This document shows positions 24,210 through 32,731 of a stretch of DNA of 64,000 bases, piece after piece. The translations under genes and the position numbers were made by a program. This stretch comes from Cloacibacterium normanense (lineage in GTDB: Bacteria; Bacteroidota; Bacteroidia; Flavobacteriales; Weeksellaceae). The stretch is from the NCBI RefSeq assembly GCF_002943105.1, contig NZ_PTPZ01000006.1, positions 62,001-126,000 of the forward strand, given 5' to 3'. Within the stretch, counting starts at the first letter, position 1, and every line of letters begins with the position of its first letter. The notes beneath the pieces are model-generated. The model was not told the DNA's origin, did no database searches, and was given only the letters and a program-made list of their open reading frames with translations.

Positions 24210-25463
24210 TTACTCTCTGAATTCTTCCTCGGAAAGAAATTCTTCTGTATGCGTAAGCATATTATACTCGAAGAGTTTATTGGTAAATTTCTCTGCGTAT
24301 TTATCAAAATGCTTCAAAATGTTTTTAGAAATCCTATTGTCTACCTTTTCAGAAGGAATATTGAGTTTTTTGATGGCTTCAATTCTTTGTTTTATGGTTG
24401 GGTGAGAAGCCCATTGATCTTCAATTTGAAGCTTAGATTTATTATACCTTTCTATTTCATTAATATTGATATACGGCAAATCATTTTTAATTTCATGGTT
24501 ATTTTCTTGAGCAAAAAAATGTAACAATGTAGTCTGATTTTGGTAGATATTTTTGGTGTCGGCTTTTACATTTTTGTCAAGGTAAAAATTCATCGCATTA
24601 GAAAGCGCCGATTCTGAAAGGTCTAGTCTTAGAAGAGCAGAGGTTTTAACATCGGCACCTACCACATACGTAGCGATTGCATCTGCATTAAATTCCATCT
24701 GTCTGCTTAGCGACATGTGTTTCAGATATAAAAAATCATAAAACTTAGTCAACACCCATTGTATTCCTTCAATAATCCACGCTGCCAATCTTGTAAAAAG
24801 TGCAATTATAGCATGAGTACTCGCAAAACTTTCCATAGAATCTGCAAAGCCTTTGTTATTGTACAGCATGTCGTAAATCATTTTATTGGCTTGATTTACA
24901 TAGCTTCCTACCTTCATGCTTTTTTGAGAAAAATGTCCAAATTCATGTGCAAGAATCGCTTTTAATTCACTTACCGTAGTGGTATTGATTAAGCCCATTC
25001 CTATAGTAAGATTTTTTCTTACTGGGAAAAACATGCTCCAAAAAGGAGAGTTGTAGTTTACAAAAGCATTTACATCATTAGATAAAAACAGTTTTTTAGG
25101 TTGATCTGTTCCTACTTCTTGTACCACTTCATCTATTAATTTGAAAAATTCAGGTTCTTGATTTCTTTTGATTTCGATAAATGCGCTGGTATCATTTTTC
25201 TGAAAATTAAAAATAAATTTAACCAAGAAAATCAAAATGAAAACCGCCATTCCTATTAATCCACCAGAAAGCAAAATGACCAAATAATTAAATCTAAAAT
25301 TTACAATGATTTCAAATACTAAATAGCCAATAGCAGCGACTAATATTAGTGCCAAAGTGATTAATACTAAATAAACTAAAAAGAATAAAATGATGTAGAG
25401 AATAGCCTTGGTTACTTGTTTTTTATACTCCGAAGAGATAGGAGGTAATGTTTTTTTAGACAT
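24210..25463 (-). CDS. M48 family metallopeptidase, truncated by an in-frame TAA
   Basis: 417 residues. Two N-terminal helices (YIILFFLVYLVLITLALILVA and YLVILLSGGLIGMAVFILIF) are followed by the zinc motif ELKAILAHEFGHFSQ (HExxH, about residue 170), and the third ligand region RQMEFNADAIATYVVG lies about 80 residues later. The peptidase core is therefore complete. After SHPTIKQRIEAIKKL the chain ends at FLSEEEFRE and a TAA, but the same frame continues open for another 264 codons. The missing part is the family's C-terminal region. The enzyme would be a membrane-bound protease of HtpX/Ste24 type; whether the short form works is unknown. Confidence 0.85.
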   Translation of the reverse strand: MSKKTLPPISSEYKKQVTKAILYIILFFLVYLVLITLALILVAAIGYLVFEIIVNFRFNYLVILLSGGLIGMAVFILIFLVKFIFNFQKNDTSAFIEIKRNQEPEFFKLIDEVVQEVGTDQPKKLFLSNDVNAFVNYNSPFWSMFFPVRKNLTIGMGLINTTTVSELKAILAHEFGHFSQKSMKVGSYVNQANKMIYDMLYNNKGFADSMESFASTHAIIALFTRLAAWIIEGIQWVLTKFYDFLYLKHMSLSRQMEFNADAIATYVVGADVKTSALLRLDLSESALSNAMNFYLDKNVKADTKNIYQNQTTLLHFFAQENNHEIKNDLPYININEIERYNKSKLQIEDQWASHPTIKQRIEAIKKLNIPSEKVDNRISKNILKHFDKYAEKFTNKLFEYNMLTHTEEFLSEEEFRE

Positions 25464-25684
25464 TGGTTTAATGATTATTTTTTTGTTTTTTTACTAAAGG
25501 AACATAAAATCAAATTCTAGAAAAGATTTTTTTGAAAAAAGAGTAGAGTACTCTGAGGAATTATGTGGTATTTCCCATTTTTAAAATTTTTTAAGAAATC
25601 TTAAAAATAAGAAAGGAGAATTTCTAAGATCTCATGGTTATTGTTTTACAGAGTAAAAATAATAAAAAAGTGGAAAATAAAAAA

Positions 25685-25741
25685 GACTGATGGCAAAACT
25701 TCTTTGCTTTTCTCAAAGCATTGTCGTTTCTGTCATCAGTC
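25685..25741 (-). terminator. Long hairpin with T run after a ruined gene
   Basis: On the minus strand GACTGATG and CATCAGTC (25734-25741 and 25685-25692) enclose an inner stem CTTTG/CAAAG and are followed by TTTTTTATTTT. The stop codon of the pseudogene overlaps the hairpin base. Confidence 0.6.
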
Positions 25742-25961
25742 CGGAAACATTGCCTCTGCAACCTTTATTGCTTCAACTCCCGAAAAATGTTTAATTGCAT
25801 CTTTTTAAATTCTATCCGCAGATATTTCTAAAAATTTTGCCATTTTTCATTAAAACATATTCCATTGCTCGGGCAATTTTATCAACTTGAATTTGGGTTG
25901 AGCTATTTTCTTGTCAAACACTTCTGTATTCTTCTGAAAAACAACCAAAGTCTACGTTGAC
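25736..25961 (-). pseudogene. Degraded gene fragment of unknown family
   Basis: On the minus strand the translation reads like protein for about 75 codons but is broken three times: VNVDFGCFSEEYRSV, TGA, QENSSTQIQVDKIARAME then YVLMKNGK, a frame change, AKFLEISADRI, TAA, KDAIKHFSGVEAIKVAEAM, FPD and TGA. The stretches have normal amino acid composition, unlike chance AT-rich translation. I do not recognise the family. The surrounding 25464-26356 has no intact gene. Further upstream on the same strand short gene-like pieces occur (for example YLYINKQVKLLGRKM near 26.15 kb), so the remnant may be longer. Existence as a former gene is inference. Confidence 0.5.
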
Positions 25962-26350
25962 TATTTTTAAGTCTTACTTTAAGAATCTAAGTTTCTTTAT
26001 CTTTTTGTTTCAAAATTCTTGTGAGAAAATTTTAAAAAACTATTTATTAATAAATTAAACTTTGTTCTTTTTTTGGTATCAAAATCAAGTTTGAAGAAAC
26101 TTCACAACTCTCATTTTTCTACCTAAAAGTTTGACTTGTTTATTGATGTAAAGGTAGCGTAGAAATTTACTTTTTATAGACTAATTTGCTTTCTGTTTAC
26201 TCACTTTAAGATATGATTTATGCACAATCATTTTCATCTAAAAGTCTTTATTGATAGACGTTTGTAATTTTATGCACAAAACAAACACTTAGGTAGTCAT
26301 GTAAAAATGTATTAGTTTTTAATTTTCAATAGATTGAAAAGTTATCAATT
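25962..26350. other. Gene-poor stretch
   Basis: No open frame of note and no recognisable RNA. It holds a short inverted repeat CTACCT/AGGTAG (about 26119-26157) and scraps of possible former coding sequence on the minus strand. Confidence 0.5.
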
Positions 26351-26356
26351 ACCAGA

Positions 26357-26731
26357 TTACTCCATTCTTTTTACAGGCTCTAAATTTTTCAATTCTTCCT
26401 CAGTAAAAAGTCTGTAAATAATTTTAAAAGTCTTTCCTAATGGTGTTTCCAGAGAAAAACCGCCTGGTCCGAAACCTTCTGTAACATCTAGCGTGAAATG
26501 TGAAAATTTCCAATATTCAAATAAATCTCTATCGATCCAAAATTCAAAACCATCTACCAAACCAATCATGGCATCATTGGTTCTTACGTAGAAACCTCCT
26601 TTTTCAAAACATTGAGGTTGTGTTCCTTCGCAGCAACCCCCAGCTTGGTAAAACATTAAATCACCGTGTTTTTCTTTTAGCGTTTTAATGACTTCCAACG
26701 CTTTTTCTGTTACGTCTAAACTTTTTACCAT
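26357..26731 (-). CDS. DUF779 domain-containing protein
   Basis: 124 residues. The hallmark MFYQAGGCCEGTQPQC near residue 28-43 contains the Cys pair and later Cys, and DGFEFWIDRDLFEYW with DVTEGFGPGGFSLE completes the DUF779 pattern. This family is regularly found next to acetaldehyde dehydrogenases, as here, with the ALDH gene 76 bases upstream. The Cys-rich patch suggests metal or redox chemistry, but the function is unknown. A terminator lies between the two genes, so expression may depend on readthrough or its own promoter. Confidence 0.9.
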   Translation of the reverse strand: MVKSLDVTEKALEVIKTLKEKHGDLMFYQAGGCCEGTQPQCFEKGGFYVRTNDAMIGLVDGFEFWIDRDLFEYWKFSHFTLDVTEGFGPGGFSLETPLGKTFKIIYRLFTEEELKNLEPVKRME

Positions 26732-26749
26732 TTCTAAATTTTTTTTATA

Positions 26750-26787
26750 AAATTAAAAAAAGGAATGCTGATGAACAACATTCCTTA
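26750..26787 (-). terminator. Terminator after the aldehyde dehydrogenase gene
   Basis: On the minus strand the arms AAGGAATG and CATTCCTT are followed by TTTTT. It lies between ALDH and DUF779 and would reduce DUF779 expression. Confidence 0.7.
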
Positions 26788-26807
26788 AAGTTTAAATCAC
26801 AAGTGAA

Positions 26808-28313
26808 CTAGAAAAATCCTAGTTTATTTTTGTTGTAAGAAATCAACATGTTTTTTGATTGTCTGTAATGATCAAGCATCATTTTGTGGTTTTCTCTACC
26901 AATACCAGATTGTTTGTAACCGCCAAAAGGTGCACCAGCTGGATATGCGTGATATTGGTTTACCCAAACTCTACCAGCTTTTATCGCTCTAGGAACTCTG
27001 TATAATTCATGTGCATCTCTCGTCCAAACTCCAGCTCCAAGTCCATACATAGTATCGTTCGCAATTTCTATCGCTTCTTCTGTAGATTTAAAAGTAGTTA
27101 CCGCTAAAACTGGCCCAAAAATCTCTTCTTGGAAGATTCTCATCTTGTTGTGCCCTTTAAAAATGGTTGGCTGAATGTAATATCCACCTTCTAAATCTCC
27201 ACCTAGATGATTCACTTCTCCACCACAAAGCAATTCCGCACCTTCTTCTTTGCCTAATTTGATGTAAGAAAGAATTTTATCTTTTTGAATTTGTGAAGCT
27301 TGAGCTCCCATCATTACGGTTGGGTCAAGAGGATTTCCTGTTTTGATGGCTTTAGTTCTTTCTACCACTCTTTCTAAGAATTTATCAGCTATAGATTCAT
27401 GAACCAATAATCTAGAAGGACAAGTACAGATTTCACCTTGATTTAGAGCAAATAATACCGCTCCTTCAATGGCTTTGTCAAAAAATTCATCATCTGCATC
27501 CATCACAGAAGGGAAGAAGATGTTTGGAGATTTTCCTCCCAATTCTAAAGTCACTGGAATAATATTTTCTGTAGCATATTGCATTACCATTCTACCTGTA
27601 GCTGTAGAACCAGTAAACGCTGCTTTTGCCACTTTTGGATTGGTTACTAAAGTTCTTCCTAACTCAGCGCCAAAACCATTGACAATATTCACCACACCTG
27701 CAGGAAGTAAATCTTCAATTAGCTCCATTAAAACCATAATAGAAATAGGCGTACTTTCTGCTGGTTTCAGAACTACGCAGTTTCCTGCAGCTAGAGCAGG
27801 AGCAAGTTTCCAAACCGCCATTAGAATAGGGAAGTTCCAAGGAATAATTTGTGCAATTACCCCAATTGGTTCGTGTACGATAATAGAAACGGTGTCTTTG
27901 TCTAACTCAGAAATAGAACCTTCTTCAGCTCTTATTACACTTGCAAAATATCTGAAATGATCTACTGCTAAAGGTAAATCCGCTGCTAATGTCTCTCTTA
28001 CAGCTTTACCATTATCTACAGTTTCTACTGCAGCGATATAAGGTAGATTTTCCTCAATTCTATCCGCAATTTTATTCAAAATAATGCTGCGTTCTGTCGC
28101 AGAAGTTTCGCTCCATGTTTTGAAAGCTTCAGATGCAGCATCTACAGCCATTTCTATGTCTTGTTTCGCAGAATGTGCAGCTTTTGCCATAACTTTTCCA
28201 TCAAGTGGAGAAAGCACTTCGAAATACTGTCCTGTAGAAGGAGCAGTCCATTTTCCGTTAATGTAGTTGTCGTATTTTTCTTTTAAAACCGGACGATTGA
28301 TGTGTGTTGACAT
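26808..28313 (-). CDS. Aldehyde dehydrogenase (acetaldehyde dehydrogenase-like)
   Basis: 501 residues, full length for the NAD(P)-dependent family. Motifs: [23 protein letters not shown] (cofactor), [10 protein letters not shown], the catalytic Glu in [13 protein letters not shown] (about 260), and the catalytic Cys region [14 protein letters not shown] (about 295-308). The Cys in EICTCPSR is characteristic of the ExaC/AldB group that oxidises acetaldehyde and other small aldehydes to acids. A divergent AraC regulator and DUF779 complete a common gene set. A 16-bp palindrome lies in its promoter region. Confidence 0.93.
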   Translation of the reverse strand: MSTHINRPVLKEKYDNYINGKWTAPSTGQYFEVLSPLDGKVMAKAAHSAKQDIEMAVDAASEAFKTWSETSATERSIILNKIADRIEENLPYIAAVETVDNGKAVRETLAADLPLAVDHFRYFASVIRAEEGSISELDKDTVSIIVHEPIGVIAQIIPWNFPILMAVWKLAPALAAGNCVVLKPAESTPISIMVLMELIEDLLPAGVVNIVNGFGAELGRTLVTNPKVAKAAFTGSTATGRMVMQYATENIIPVTLELGGKSPNIFFPSVMDADDEFFDKAIEGAVLFALNQGEICTCPSRLLVHESIADKFLERVVERTKAIKTGNPLDPTVMMGAQASQIQKDKILSYIKLGKEEGAELLCGGEVNHLGGDLEGGYYIQPTIFKGHNKMRIFQEEIFGPVLAVTTFKSTEEAIEIANDTMYGLGAGVWTRDAHELYRVPRAIKAGRVWVNQYHAYPAGAPFGGYKQSGIGRENHKMMLDHYRQSKNMLISYNKNKLGFF

Positions 28314-28353
28314 AATTTGTTGAATTTTTAATTTTCAGCCAAATTATCTTAAA

Positions 28354-28369
28354 CATGACAAATGTCATG
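28354..28369. promoter_or_regulatory. Palindromic operator candidate between ALDH and the AraC gene
   Basis: CATGACA-AA-TGTCATG has perfect 7-bp arms. It lies 41 bases upstream of the ALDH start, near the expected -33 region of the minus-strand promoter. Confidence 0.55.
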
Positions 28370-28438
28370 GTAAAATCGTCTCAAATAATAGTATAATAGT
28401 GTTTTGAAAATATTGATTATAATACTTTAATATAAATC

Positions 28439-28468
28439 TTGTTTGATTGAAAAATTATTATATATTTA
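28439..28468 (+). promoter_or_regulatory. Promoter of the AraC-family regulator gene
   Basis: TTG (28439-28441), 19 bases, then TATATTTA (28461-28468), close to the Bacteroidetes consensus; leader about 35 bases. Confidence 0.55.
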
Positions 28469-28508
28469 GCCAAATTGATTATTTTATCAAAAATATCATT
28501 CATAGTTT

Positions 28509-29453
28509 ATGATACGAGAAGACAAACATTTGCTCTATACCCCTGAATTAACGGGACATGAGCAATTACAAAATATAATAGAAAACAAGACTACTTTCAC
28601 CTTAAATAATTGTGAATTTTCTTTGTATGAAACGCACAAGAAGACAGAAGATGTTAAACTAAAGTTTAATGATTTGACTTTTACAGCGATGTTACGAGGG
28701 AAAAAGCACATGAAATTGGAAAATAAATCTGAGTATTTTGATTATTTTCCTGGTGAAACGGTTTTAGTTTCTCCCGGTGAAACAATGGTCATCGATTTTC
28801 CAGAGGCAGACGAAACTCCTTCACAATGTATTGCATTAAGTTTCAGTCCAGATTTTGTAGAAGAATCTTTGCATTATCTCAATACCAAATTGATGAAAGT
28901 AGACGAAAGCACTTGCTGGAGAATTTCTAGCGAAGAATTTTATCTGTTCAACAGTTTACCACTTGCTTCTGCAACCAATAATCTCATGAGAATTGCCATG
29001 GAAGATAACATGAATAAGGATATTATGGCAGATTTGGCGCTGAAAGAATTATTGGTGAGATTGATGCAAACTCAAGCAGGAAAACTCATTGAAAACGATT
29101 ACAAAACCCTGAAAACTTCAAACCGATTGGCTTTTATCATAGACTATATTAAAAACAATCTTCATCAAAAATTAAGTATTGAACATTTGGCAAAATTGGC
29201 TTTCGTAAGCAAATCTAATTTCTTTAAACTTTTTAAATACGAACTCGGAACGTCTCCAAATGAATATATTCTTCAGCAAAGAATAAAACGTGCTAAAGAA
29301 TTGCTCAAAGAAAACCAAAGCATTAAAGAAGTAGCTTTTGCGACTGGTTTTTCTGATACCAATCATCTCATCAAAACCTTTAAAACTTTTGAAGGTATTA
29401 CTCCGAAAAATTATCAACGAAATTTATTTTCAGAATATAAAATCGTTTCTTAA
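28509..29453 (+). CDS. AraC family transcriptional regulator
   Basis: 314 residues. The N-terminal sensing domain (about 1-190) contains a cupin-like strand pattern (YFDYFPGETVLVSPGETMVIDF). The C-terminal pair of HTH motifs is clear: KLSIEHLAKLAFVSKSNFFKLFK and SIKEVAFATGFSDTNHLIKTF, ending GITPKNYQ. It is divergent from the ALDH gene with 195 bases between starts, so it most likely activates ALDH in response to an aldehyde or alcohol (inference). Confidence 0.9.
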   Translation: MIREDKHLLYTPELTGHEQLQNIIENKTTFTLNNCEFSLYETHKKTEDVKLKFNDLTFTAMLRGKKHMKLENKSEYFDYFPGETVLVSPGETMVIDFPEADETPSQCIALSFSPDFVEESLHYLNTKLMKVDESTCWRISSEEFYLFNSLPLASATNNLMRIAMEDNMNKDIMADLALKELLVRLMQTQAGKLIENDYKTLKTSNRLAFIIDYIKNNLHQKLSIEHLAKLAFVSKSNFFKLFKYELGTSPNEYILQQRIKRAKELLKENQSIKEVAFATGFSDTNHLIKTFKTFEGITPKNYQRNLFSEYKIVS

Positions 29454-29463
29454 ATAAACAAAA

Positions 29464-29495
29464 AACCGCTTCAAGAAATTTGAAGCGGTTTTTTT
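29464..29495. terminator. Bidirectional terminator
   Basis: Arms AACCGCTTCAA and TTTGAAGCGGTT with A and T runs on both sides, between the convergent AraC gene and fadE. Confidence 0.9.
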
Positions 29496-29518
29496 GAATA
29501 TAATTGAATTAACAAATT

Positions 29519-31294
29519 TTAGTAAGAATTTTTCTCTACAAAATGCTTAGCAATTTTCTCAGTTAACGCGATTACGTTTGGCTGATTGGTATATTTTGTA
29601 AATCTTCTAAGACCAGAAAGCATCATTCTTTGCTCATCTCCATCAGCAAAAGAAACAATTCCTTCTTTAGCAGAAGTAATTACAGCTTCTACCGCTTTGT
29701 AAAGGTTTAATTGTGCCATTGCTGCTTCTATAGAATCTGGACCGAAGTTTTTCTCAACTCTTAGAATTGCAGATTCTGCCATATAGATTTGGTTCAAGAT
29801 TTCTGAAGCATTGATTAACAAGTGTTGTTGTTTTTCAATCTCCATCATGTATTTCTGAAGTGCAGCACCAGAAACCATTAAGAATACTTTCTTAAGATTT
29901 GCGATGATTGCTTTTTCTTCTGACATAAATTCTGAATAATCAGGCGTTTCGAAAGAAGGAATACCCATTAATTCTTTACCCACTGCCATTGCAGGAGACA
30001 TTAAATCGATTTCGCCTTTAAAAGCTCTCTTAATTAACATTCCTACAGAAAGAAGTCTGTTGATTTCGTTTGTACCTTCATAAATTCTAGAAATTCTGGC
30101 ATCTCTCCAAGCTGCTTCCATTGGTGTGTCTTCAGAGAATCCCATACCTCCAAAAATCTGAATTCCTTCATCTGCTGCTTTTTGAGCGATGTCTGAAACA
30201 TATACTTTAAGGATAGAACATTCTACCGCGAATTCTTCTACACCTTTTAACTCAGCTTCTTGATGAGACATTCCACCAGCAACAAGTGCATCAATTTTAT
30301 CTTGAATATCTTGAGCCGCTCTATAAGATCCAGCTTCTGAAACGAAAGTAGCAGTAGCCATTTCCGCTAATTTTTTTCTAATGGCTCCGAAAGTAGAAAT
30401 AGGAGTATTGAACTGTTTTCTTTCGTTCGCATAGTTTACAGAAAGGTTGAAAATTCTTCTCTGTGCATCTAAACAAGCTGCAGCCAATTTAATTCTACCT
30501 ACATTTAATGCATTTAAAGCGATTTTGAAACCATTGTTTCTTTCACCCAAAAGACATTCTACAGGAACTTTCATATCATTGAAGAAAACCTGACGAGTAG
30601 AAGAAGCTCTAATCCCTAATTTGTGCTCTTCTTCACCGAAAGTAAGGCTTTCAGGATTTTCTAGTTCGCTTCTATTTACTACGAAACCAGTGATATTTTT
30701 GTCATCATCAATTTTAGCAAAGAATGTGAATGTATCTGCAAAACCTGCGTTAGAAATCCACATTTTTTGACCATTAATGATATAATGTTTACCATCTTCA
30801 GACAATTTAGCTTTTGTTTTTCCAGAGTTTGCATCAGAACCAGCATCTGGCTCAGTTAAACAGTATGCTCCGAATTTAGTTCCAGCTGCTAAATCTGGTA
30901 AATATTTTTGTTTTTGAGCTTCGGTTCCGTATAATAGGATAGGAAGCGTACCAATTCCAGTGTGTGCTCCATAAGCAGTTGCCAATGAACCAGTTGCGCC
31001 AGAAATGTAATCACAAGCAATCATAGTAGATACAAAACCAAGACCAAGACCTCCGTAATTTTCAGGAACTGCGATTCCTAAGAATCCCATTTCACCGATT
31101 TGTTTCATACACTCTTCAGTGAATGCGTAGTCTTTTTTCTCGAAACGCTCTTTGTTAGGAACTACAACTTTGTCAATAAATTCTCTTGCAGAGTCGCGAA
31201 GCATTTTTTGTTCCTCAGAAAAATCTTCCATCGTGAAGATATTCTTAGCTTCTATTTCTTTTATTAGGAATTCTCCTCCTTTTAATGTGCTCAT
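29519..31294 (-). CDS. fadE: Acyl-CoA dehydrogenase, long form
   Basis: 591 residues. The N-terminal 400 residues are a normal acyl-CoA dehydrogenase (CLTEPDAGSDANSGKTKA; MWISNAGFADTFTFF; IQIFGGMGFSEDTPMEAAWRDARISRIYEGTNEINRL with the catalytic Glu). A helical C-terminal extension of about 170 residues follows, as in B. subtilis FadE (594 residues). It is the last gene of a marR-fadN-fadA-fadE operon whose order fadN-fadA-fadE equals that of B. subtilis. Electrons go to ETF. The gap to fadA (121 bases) holds an inverted set of 7-bp words. Confidence 0.93.
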   Translation of the reverse strand: MSTLKGGEFLIKEIEAKNIFTMEDFSEEQKMLRDSAREFIDKVVVPNKERFEKKDYAFTEECMKQIGEMGFLGIAVPENYGGLGLGFVSTMIACDYISGATGSLATAYGAHTGIGTLPILLYGTEAQKQKYLPDLAAGTKFGAYCLTEPDAGSDANSGKTKAKLSEDGKHYIINGQKMWISNAGFADTFTFFAKIDDDKNITGFVVNRSELENPESLTFGEEEHKLGIRASSTRQVFFNDMKVPVECLLGERNNGFKIALNALNVGRIKLAAACLDAQRRIFNLSVNYANERKQFNTPISTFGAIRKKLAEMATATFVSEAGSYRAAQDIQDKIDALVAGGMSHQEAELKGVEEFAVECSILKVYVSDIAQKAADEGIQIFGGMGFSEDTPMEAAWRDARISRIYEGTNEINRLLSVGMLIKRAFKGEIDLMSPAMAVGKELMGIPSFETPDYSEFMSEEKAIIANLKKVFLMVSGAALQKYMMEIEKQQHLLINASEILNQIYMAESAILRVEKNFGPDSIEAAMAQLNLYKAVEAVITSAKEGIVSFADGDEQRMMLSGLRRFTKYTNQPNVIALTEKIAKHFVEKNSY

Positions 31295-31314
31295 ATTATT
31301 ATTTTTTTATTCTG

Positions 31315-31405
31315 TATAATGTAAAATGTATAAAGTACAAAGTACATTTGGTTAATTTATTTTTTTTGAAATTTTAAAAGATACATTGTACATCGTACAT
31401 TGTAC
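31315..31405. repeat. Inverted sets of 7-bp words between fadA and fadE
   Basis: On the plus strand TATAATG, TAAAATG, TATAAAG, TACAAAG and TACATTT run in a 7-base period (31315-31349). The other end (31381-31405), read on the minus strand, gives TACAATG, TACGATG, TACAATG and TAT. The two sets face each other across 31 bases. Confidence 0.8.
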
Positions 31406-31415
31406 TTTCTACGAT

Positions 31416-32600
31416 TTAAAGAAGTTCAATTACACTTGCAGCGCCTTGTCCTGTTCCTACACACATAGAAACCATTCCGTATTTCACGCCTCTTAATTTC
31501 ATTTCGTCAAGAAGTTGAACCGTCAATTTAGTTCCTGTACAACCTAGAGGGTGACCAAGAGCGATTGCTCCACCATTTACATTTAATATTTCTGGGTTTA
31601 AATCCAATTCTTTTTTAATGGCAACTGACTGAGAAGCAAAGGCTTCGTTCAATTCAATTAAACCAATATCTTGAAGAGAAAGCCCTGCTTGTTTTAGCGC
31701 TTTTGGAATGGCGTAAATTGGGCCAACTCCCATAATTCTAGGCTCTAAACCAACAGCTGCATAAGAAACTAGTCTTGCGATAGGTTCAAGATTCAATTCT
31801 TTTACCATTTCTTCTGACATTACTACTACGAAAGCAGCACCATCAGACATCTGAGAAGAGTTTCCTGCTGTAACAGAACCTCCAGCAGCAAAAACTGGTC
31901 TTAATTTTGCCAAACCTTCGATAGAAGTATCTGCTCTAGGACCTTCGTCTACTGAGAAATCAAATTTTTTGGTTTGAACTTTTTGATTTTCGTCTAAGAA
32001 ATTATATTCTACAGGAATTGGAACGATTTGTTTGGCGAATTTTCCTTCAGCAATAGCTTTCAAAGCTTTTTGATGAGATTCAAAAGCAAATTGGTCTTGT
32101 TCTTCTCTTGTAATTTTATATTGCTTAGCAACTTCTTCTGCAGTATAACCCATTCCCCAATAATAATCTGGGTTAGATTTTGCGTAATGACTTTCTGGAA
32201 CTGGTTTATAACCGCCCATTGGAATGAAAGACATAGATTCTGCACCTCCTGCAATAATACAATCTGCCATTCCTGCTTGAATTTTAGCAGAAGCAATCGC
32301 AATCGCTTCAGAACCAGATGCACAATATCTGTTTACGGTAACTCCTGGAACTTTATCGGTATTTAATCCCATTAAAGAAATCAAACGTGCCACGTTTAAG
32401 CCTTGTTCTGCTTCTGGCATTGCGTTACCAACGATTAAATCGTCGATTCTATCTTTATCTAGCTGAGGCAAATCTGCCATCAATTTTTCTATCACTTTTG
32501 CAGCCATTACATCTGGTCTGGTAAATCTTAAACTTCCTTTCGGAGCTTTACCTACCGCTGTTCTGTAACCTGCTACTATATATGCTGTTTTATTTGACAT
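31416..32600 (-). CDS. fadA: Acetyl-CoA C-acyltransferase (3-ketoacyl-CoA thiolase)
   Basis: 394 residues. Thiolase motifs: VNRYCASGSEAIAIAS with the active-site Cys near residue 90, NGGAIALGHPLGCTGTKL with the catalytic His, and MCVGTGQGAASVIE with the second Cys. It cleaves 3-ketoacyl-CoA with CoA to acetyl-CoA and a shortened acyl-CoA. It lies between fadN and fadE. The 131-base gap to fadN holds two identical small hairpins. Confidence 0.95.
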   Translation of the reverse strand: MSNKTAYIVAGYRTAVGKAPKGSLRFTRPDVMAAKVIEKLMADLPQLDKDRIDDLIVGNAMPEAEQGLNVARLISLMGLNTDKVPGVTVNRYCASGSEAIAIASAKIQAGMADCIIAGGAESMSFIPMGGYKPVPESHYAKSNPDYYWGMGYTAEEVAKQYKITREEQDQFAFESHQKALKAIAEGKFAKQIVPIPVEYNFLDENQKVQTKKFDFSVDEGPRADTSIEGLAKLRPVFAAGGSVTAGNSSQMSDGAAFVVVMSEEMVKELNLEPIARLVSYAAVGLEPRIMGVGPIYAIPKALKQAGLSLQDIGLIELNEAFASQSVAIKKELDLNPEILNVNGGAIALGHPLGCTGTKLTVQLLDEMKLRGVKYGMVSMCVGTGQGAASVIELL

Positions 32601-32622
32601 ATTTTTTAAATTTTAAATTTTG

Positions 32623-32709
32623 ATTTCGCCACTTCGTGGCTTTTTTATTTATGGCTTTTAATTTCATCGGGCTTTACCTGATGCTATTTTATTTCGCCAC
32701 TTCGTGGCT
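32623..32709. repeat. Two identical hairpins and a third inverted repeat between fadN and fadA
   Basis: TTTCGCCACTTCGTGGCT occurs twice (from about 32625 and 32692); each contains the stem GCCAC-TTC-GTGGC. Between them CATCGGG-CTTTA-CCTGATG forms another stem with one wobble. In the operon's direction the RNA would carry three small hairpins. Confidence 0.8.
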
Positions 32710-32731
32710 CAAAACTTGATTTTTAAGATTT

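Noticed and set aside
25685-25741. tmRNA, 6S RNA or RNase P RNA
   Set aside because: None of the conserved cores of these RNAs can be found around the hairpin; it is explained by a terminator.
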